25,878 bases of DNA from Ignavibacteria bacterium (GTDB lineage Bacteria > Bacteroidota > Ignavibacteria > Ignavibacteriales > Ignavibacteriaceae), in the NCBI GenBank assembly GCA_029863735.1, contig JAOTUT010000002.1, positions 1 through 25,878 of the forward strand, written 5' to 3'. How positions within the stretch are numbered: the stretch's first letter is position 1; each line of letters begins with the position of its first letter. The notes under the pieces were generated by a model. The model had not been told where the DNA came from, did not search any database, and saw only the letters and a list, made by a program, of their open reading frames with translations. Below, one piece after another: positions 23,914-25,878 of the stretch. The position numbers and the translations under genes were made by a program.

Positions 23914-25878
23914 ATGGAAGAATTATACATGAAACCCAGAACCCATCTAAAGGAAATCCAAATATTTATAAAATCTCAATGGTTTTTCGCTTTAATTTTA
24001 TTTTTATTTATCAGCCCTGTTGCTGCGCAATGGAATACACAAAGCCCGGTTCCTACTTTCCTTGATGTTATGGGTGTTGGTGCACCAACAGCTGAGCATG
24101 TGTTTATTGCTACAGATGACAATTCATTCGGTAATGGAGGCGCACTGTTCGAGTCAACCGATGGTGGTTCAACTTGGGTTCAGAGAAATATTCCTTTCAG
24201 TTTGAATGACCCGTTAAACGGACTCTTTTTCCTGGACAGTCAGTATGGTTGGGCTTATGGAAATGATAATTATCGAACAACAGATGGGGGAACAAACTGG
24301 ACTCAACTTCCCCTTCTTGGTTCAACTTACTTTATGAAATTTTATTCAACAAATTTTGGGCTTGCAACAGGAAACTTTGATCGTTTTGTTAGTTATGATA
24401 GTGGCGACTCCTGGATACCCTCCCCTAACAATATCTTCGCTTTCGATTTTATTAGTAGCCAGATAGGACTTGGTGTGGCAGATACGGCTCTGTTTTTAAC
24501 TACTGATGGAGCTAATTCTTTTACACAGGTGTATTCAGGTGCTGCAAAAGCTGTTGCCTTCTTATCAAGTAGCGTCGCCGTTGGTATAGTAGACGATACT
24601 TTTATTAGGTCAACAGATGGTGGGATTACATGGAACTCAGTTTCTTCTGCAAGCCTGAAAACGAAACTTTTTACAATATCTCCTGATGTCTGTATTGCAT
24701 GGGGACGTTCGGGTACCTATCCAAATTACGATGACCGTATTTTTCTAACTACTGATGGTGGTCAATCCTGGAATGATCTTGGTGAAGTGATACCCGAAGG
24801 AATAATTGCATTTGCTCAAGCGGATCCAAATAATTTAGTCGCTTCGGATCTTAAGGGAAATATGTTTTATTCTGCAGATGCTGGTTTGAGTTGGTCACAG
24901 GTATTTAATTCCCCCGGTATGCAGCCAAGTTTCTTTAATAGTGCGCCGCCTTATTTTGCTAATACACAGACAGGTTATTTTGGTTATGGTTCTGGCTTTG
25001 TTATTAAAACAACTAATAGTGGTGCTTCGTGGTTTCAGATTTCAAGCGGTACGGGTCAACCACTTAATGATGTTGACCGATTTGCAAACGGGAATCTAAT
25101 TGCGGTCGGAGATAACGGAACACTGTTAATCAGTGATGGTCTTTCTCCATGGGTTATTCACGAAAGTTTTACTCAAAACAATTTGAGAGCTGTTCAGGTT
25201 ATGAGTCCTGATGAAGTAGTTGTTGTTGATGAAACAGGTCAGGTTTATAAAAGTACAGATGGTGGTTTAGTTTGGGCAGCTACTGCCGGAAAACCTTCAA
25301 GTATGACAGAAGCAGATGATATTCACTTTACAACCCTTCTTGATGGTTGGGTGATCGGTTTTAGCTATACCTCCGGTTCATTGTATCATACTACCGATGG
25401 TGGAGGTACCTGGACTGTGGCCCCAGGATTCCAGGGTGCTTATTTTGCATTGGATATAGAAGGAAATAACATCTGGGCACAAAATGTCAGCGGAACTTAC
25501 TACCGAAGTACTGACTACGGTTCGACCTGGATTCAAGGTAACCTTCCCGGTTCTAATTATCAAATTTCAGATATTGATTTTATTAACGAGAGCATTGGTT
25601 ATGCAGTTGGCTGGTGGGGTGAAGCGTTCCGCAGCAACGACGGTGGAATAACGTGGGAAATTTTACCAACACCAAATAGTGACGATAAATTTACTGATAT
25701 CTATTTATTAAGTGCTAACGAACTTTGGGTTAGTACTACAAACGATGTCGCCTATTATTCAGCAACGGGAGGACAAAGCTGGTCTATTATGGATATTGGT
25801 TCAACCGGCTTTGGTAATTTTCGCTCAATAGTGGCAGTTCAGGGTGGAGATGCATGGACAGTTGGTGACCAGGGTTAC
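23914..25878 (+). CDS. Propeller paralog 2 (3' end outside window)
   Basis: Reading from ATG 23914, the frame is open for 655 codons to the last base of the window, with no stop. The product parallels paralog 1 from the first residues (MEELYMKPR against MQELYIKSK), through the signal peptide (ending PVAAQWNTQSPVP), to GDAWTVGDQGY, which matches paralog 1 just before its PKD domain. All visible parts are BNR/YCF48-like propeller blades (STDGGSTW, TTDGGTNW, STDGGITW, TTDGGQSW). By homology it should continue with PKD and a T9SS sorting domain, but these are not in the window. Nucleotide similarity to paralog 1 is highest over the signal peptide and first blades. The role is probably the same as that of paralog 1, with a diverged ligand surface. 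Confidence 0.88.
   Translation, partial: MEELYMKPRTHLKEIQIFIKSQWFFALILFLFISPVAAQWNTQSPVPTFLDVMGVGAPTAEHVFIATDDNSFGNGGALFESTDGGSTWVQRNIPFSLNDPLNGLFFLDSQYGWAYGNDNYRTTDGGTNWTQLPLLGSTYFMKFYSTNFGLATGNFDRFVSYDSGDSWIPSPNNIFAFDFISSQIGLGVADTALFLTTDGANSFTQVYSGAAKAVAFLSSSVAVGIVDDTFIRSTDGGITWNSVSSASLKTKLFTISPDVCIAWGRSGTYPNYDDRIFLTTDGGQSWNDLGEVIPEGIIAFAQADPNNLVASDLKGNMFYSADAGLSWSQVFNSPGMQPSFFNSAPPYFANTQTGYFGYGSGFVIKTTNSGASWFQISSGTGQPLNDVDRFANGNLIAVGDNGTLLISDGLSPWVIHESFTQNNLRAVQVMSPDEVVVVDETGQVYKSTDGGLVWAATAGKPSSMTEADDIHFTTLLDGWVIGFSYTSGSLYHTTDGGGTWTVAPGFQGAYFALDIEGNNIWAQNVSGTYYRSTDYGSTWIQGNLPGSNYQISDIDFINESIGYAVGWWGEAFRSNDGGITWEILPTPNSDDKFTDIYLLSANELWVSTTNDVAYYSATGGQSWSIMDIGSTGFGNFRSIVAVQGGDAWTVGDQGY

Noticed and set aside
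1..25878. CRISPR arrays, tRNA or rRNA genes, insertion sequences, attachment sites.
   Set aside because: No regular short repeats, cloverleaf sequence, transposase motifs or terminal inverted repeats were seen on reading; the TPR-CHAT protein is therefore not part of a local type III-E CRISPR system.

Overview
The window is AT-rich, tightly packed bacterial DNA. It most likely comes from the Ignavibacteria / Bacteroidetes-Chlorobi side of the tree. The evidence is two secreted proteins whose C-terminal domains carry the NYPNPFNP motif and end in a lysine (type IX secretion sorting domains), many lipoproteins, PEGA, PKD and FG-GAP domains, and weak or non-AUG starts. This placement is inference, not an identification.

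Left edge (1-3361): the 3' end of an aldo/keto reductase gene runs rightwards into a bidirectional hairpin, facing a PLP aminotransferase gene. Then come a PEGA lipoprotein gene, a small two-helix membrane protein gene, and an apparent remnant of a membrane-protein gene with an in-frame stop.

Polysaccharide export operon (9448 down to 3392, minus strand): TPR-glycosyltransferase 9, SAM methyltransferase with an extra C-terminal domain, Wzm-like permease, Wzt-like ATPase, and glycosyltransferase 4. Junctions overlap or are 1-20 nt apart. Together they look like an ABC-dependent surface glycan export locus.

Sigma / anti-sigma / CHAT module (14637 down to 9668, minus strand): an ECF-type sigma factor, a zinc-finger anti-sigma with one membrane helix and a C-terminal TPR-like domain, and a 1151-aa TPR-CHAT protein with an intact His/Cys pair and hydrophobic segments at both ends. 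By charge, both the CHAT domain and the anti-sigma tail should lie outside the cytoplasm. This suggests a protease-controlled envelope signalling system.

Right half (14778-25878): a T9SS cargo protein; a pair of overlapping minus-strand genes (DUF6662-like barrel and monohaem cytochrome lipoprotein); a cation diffusion facilitator; a lipoprotein with a CX4CH haem-like motif; and two tandem paralogous giant secreted beta-propeller proteins. The first paralog is complete (1389 aa, with PKD, FG-GAP and T9SS domains). The second is open to the window end.

The most interesting observation joins the last two regions. A two-block element, TGTCAC then 18-19 nt then ACTA, lies 25-40 nt upstream of five start codons: the anti-sigma/CHAT pair, the divergent T9SS cargo gene, the CX4CH lipoprotein and both propeller paralogs. 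It could be the promoter of the local sigma factor, with a CHAT-gated regulon of secreted proteins.
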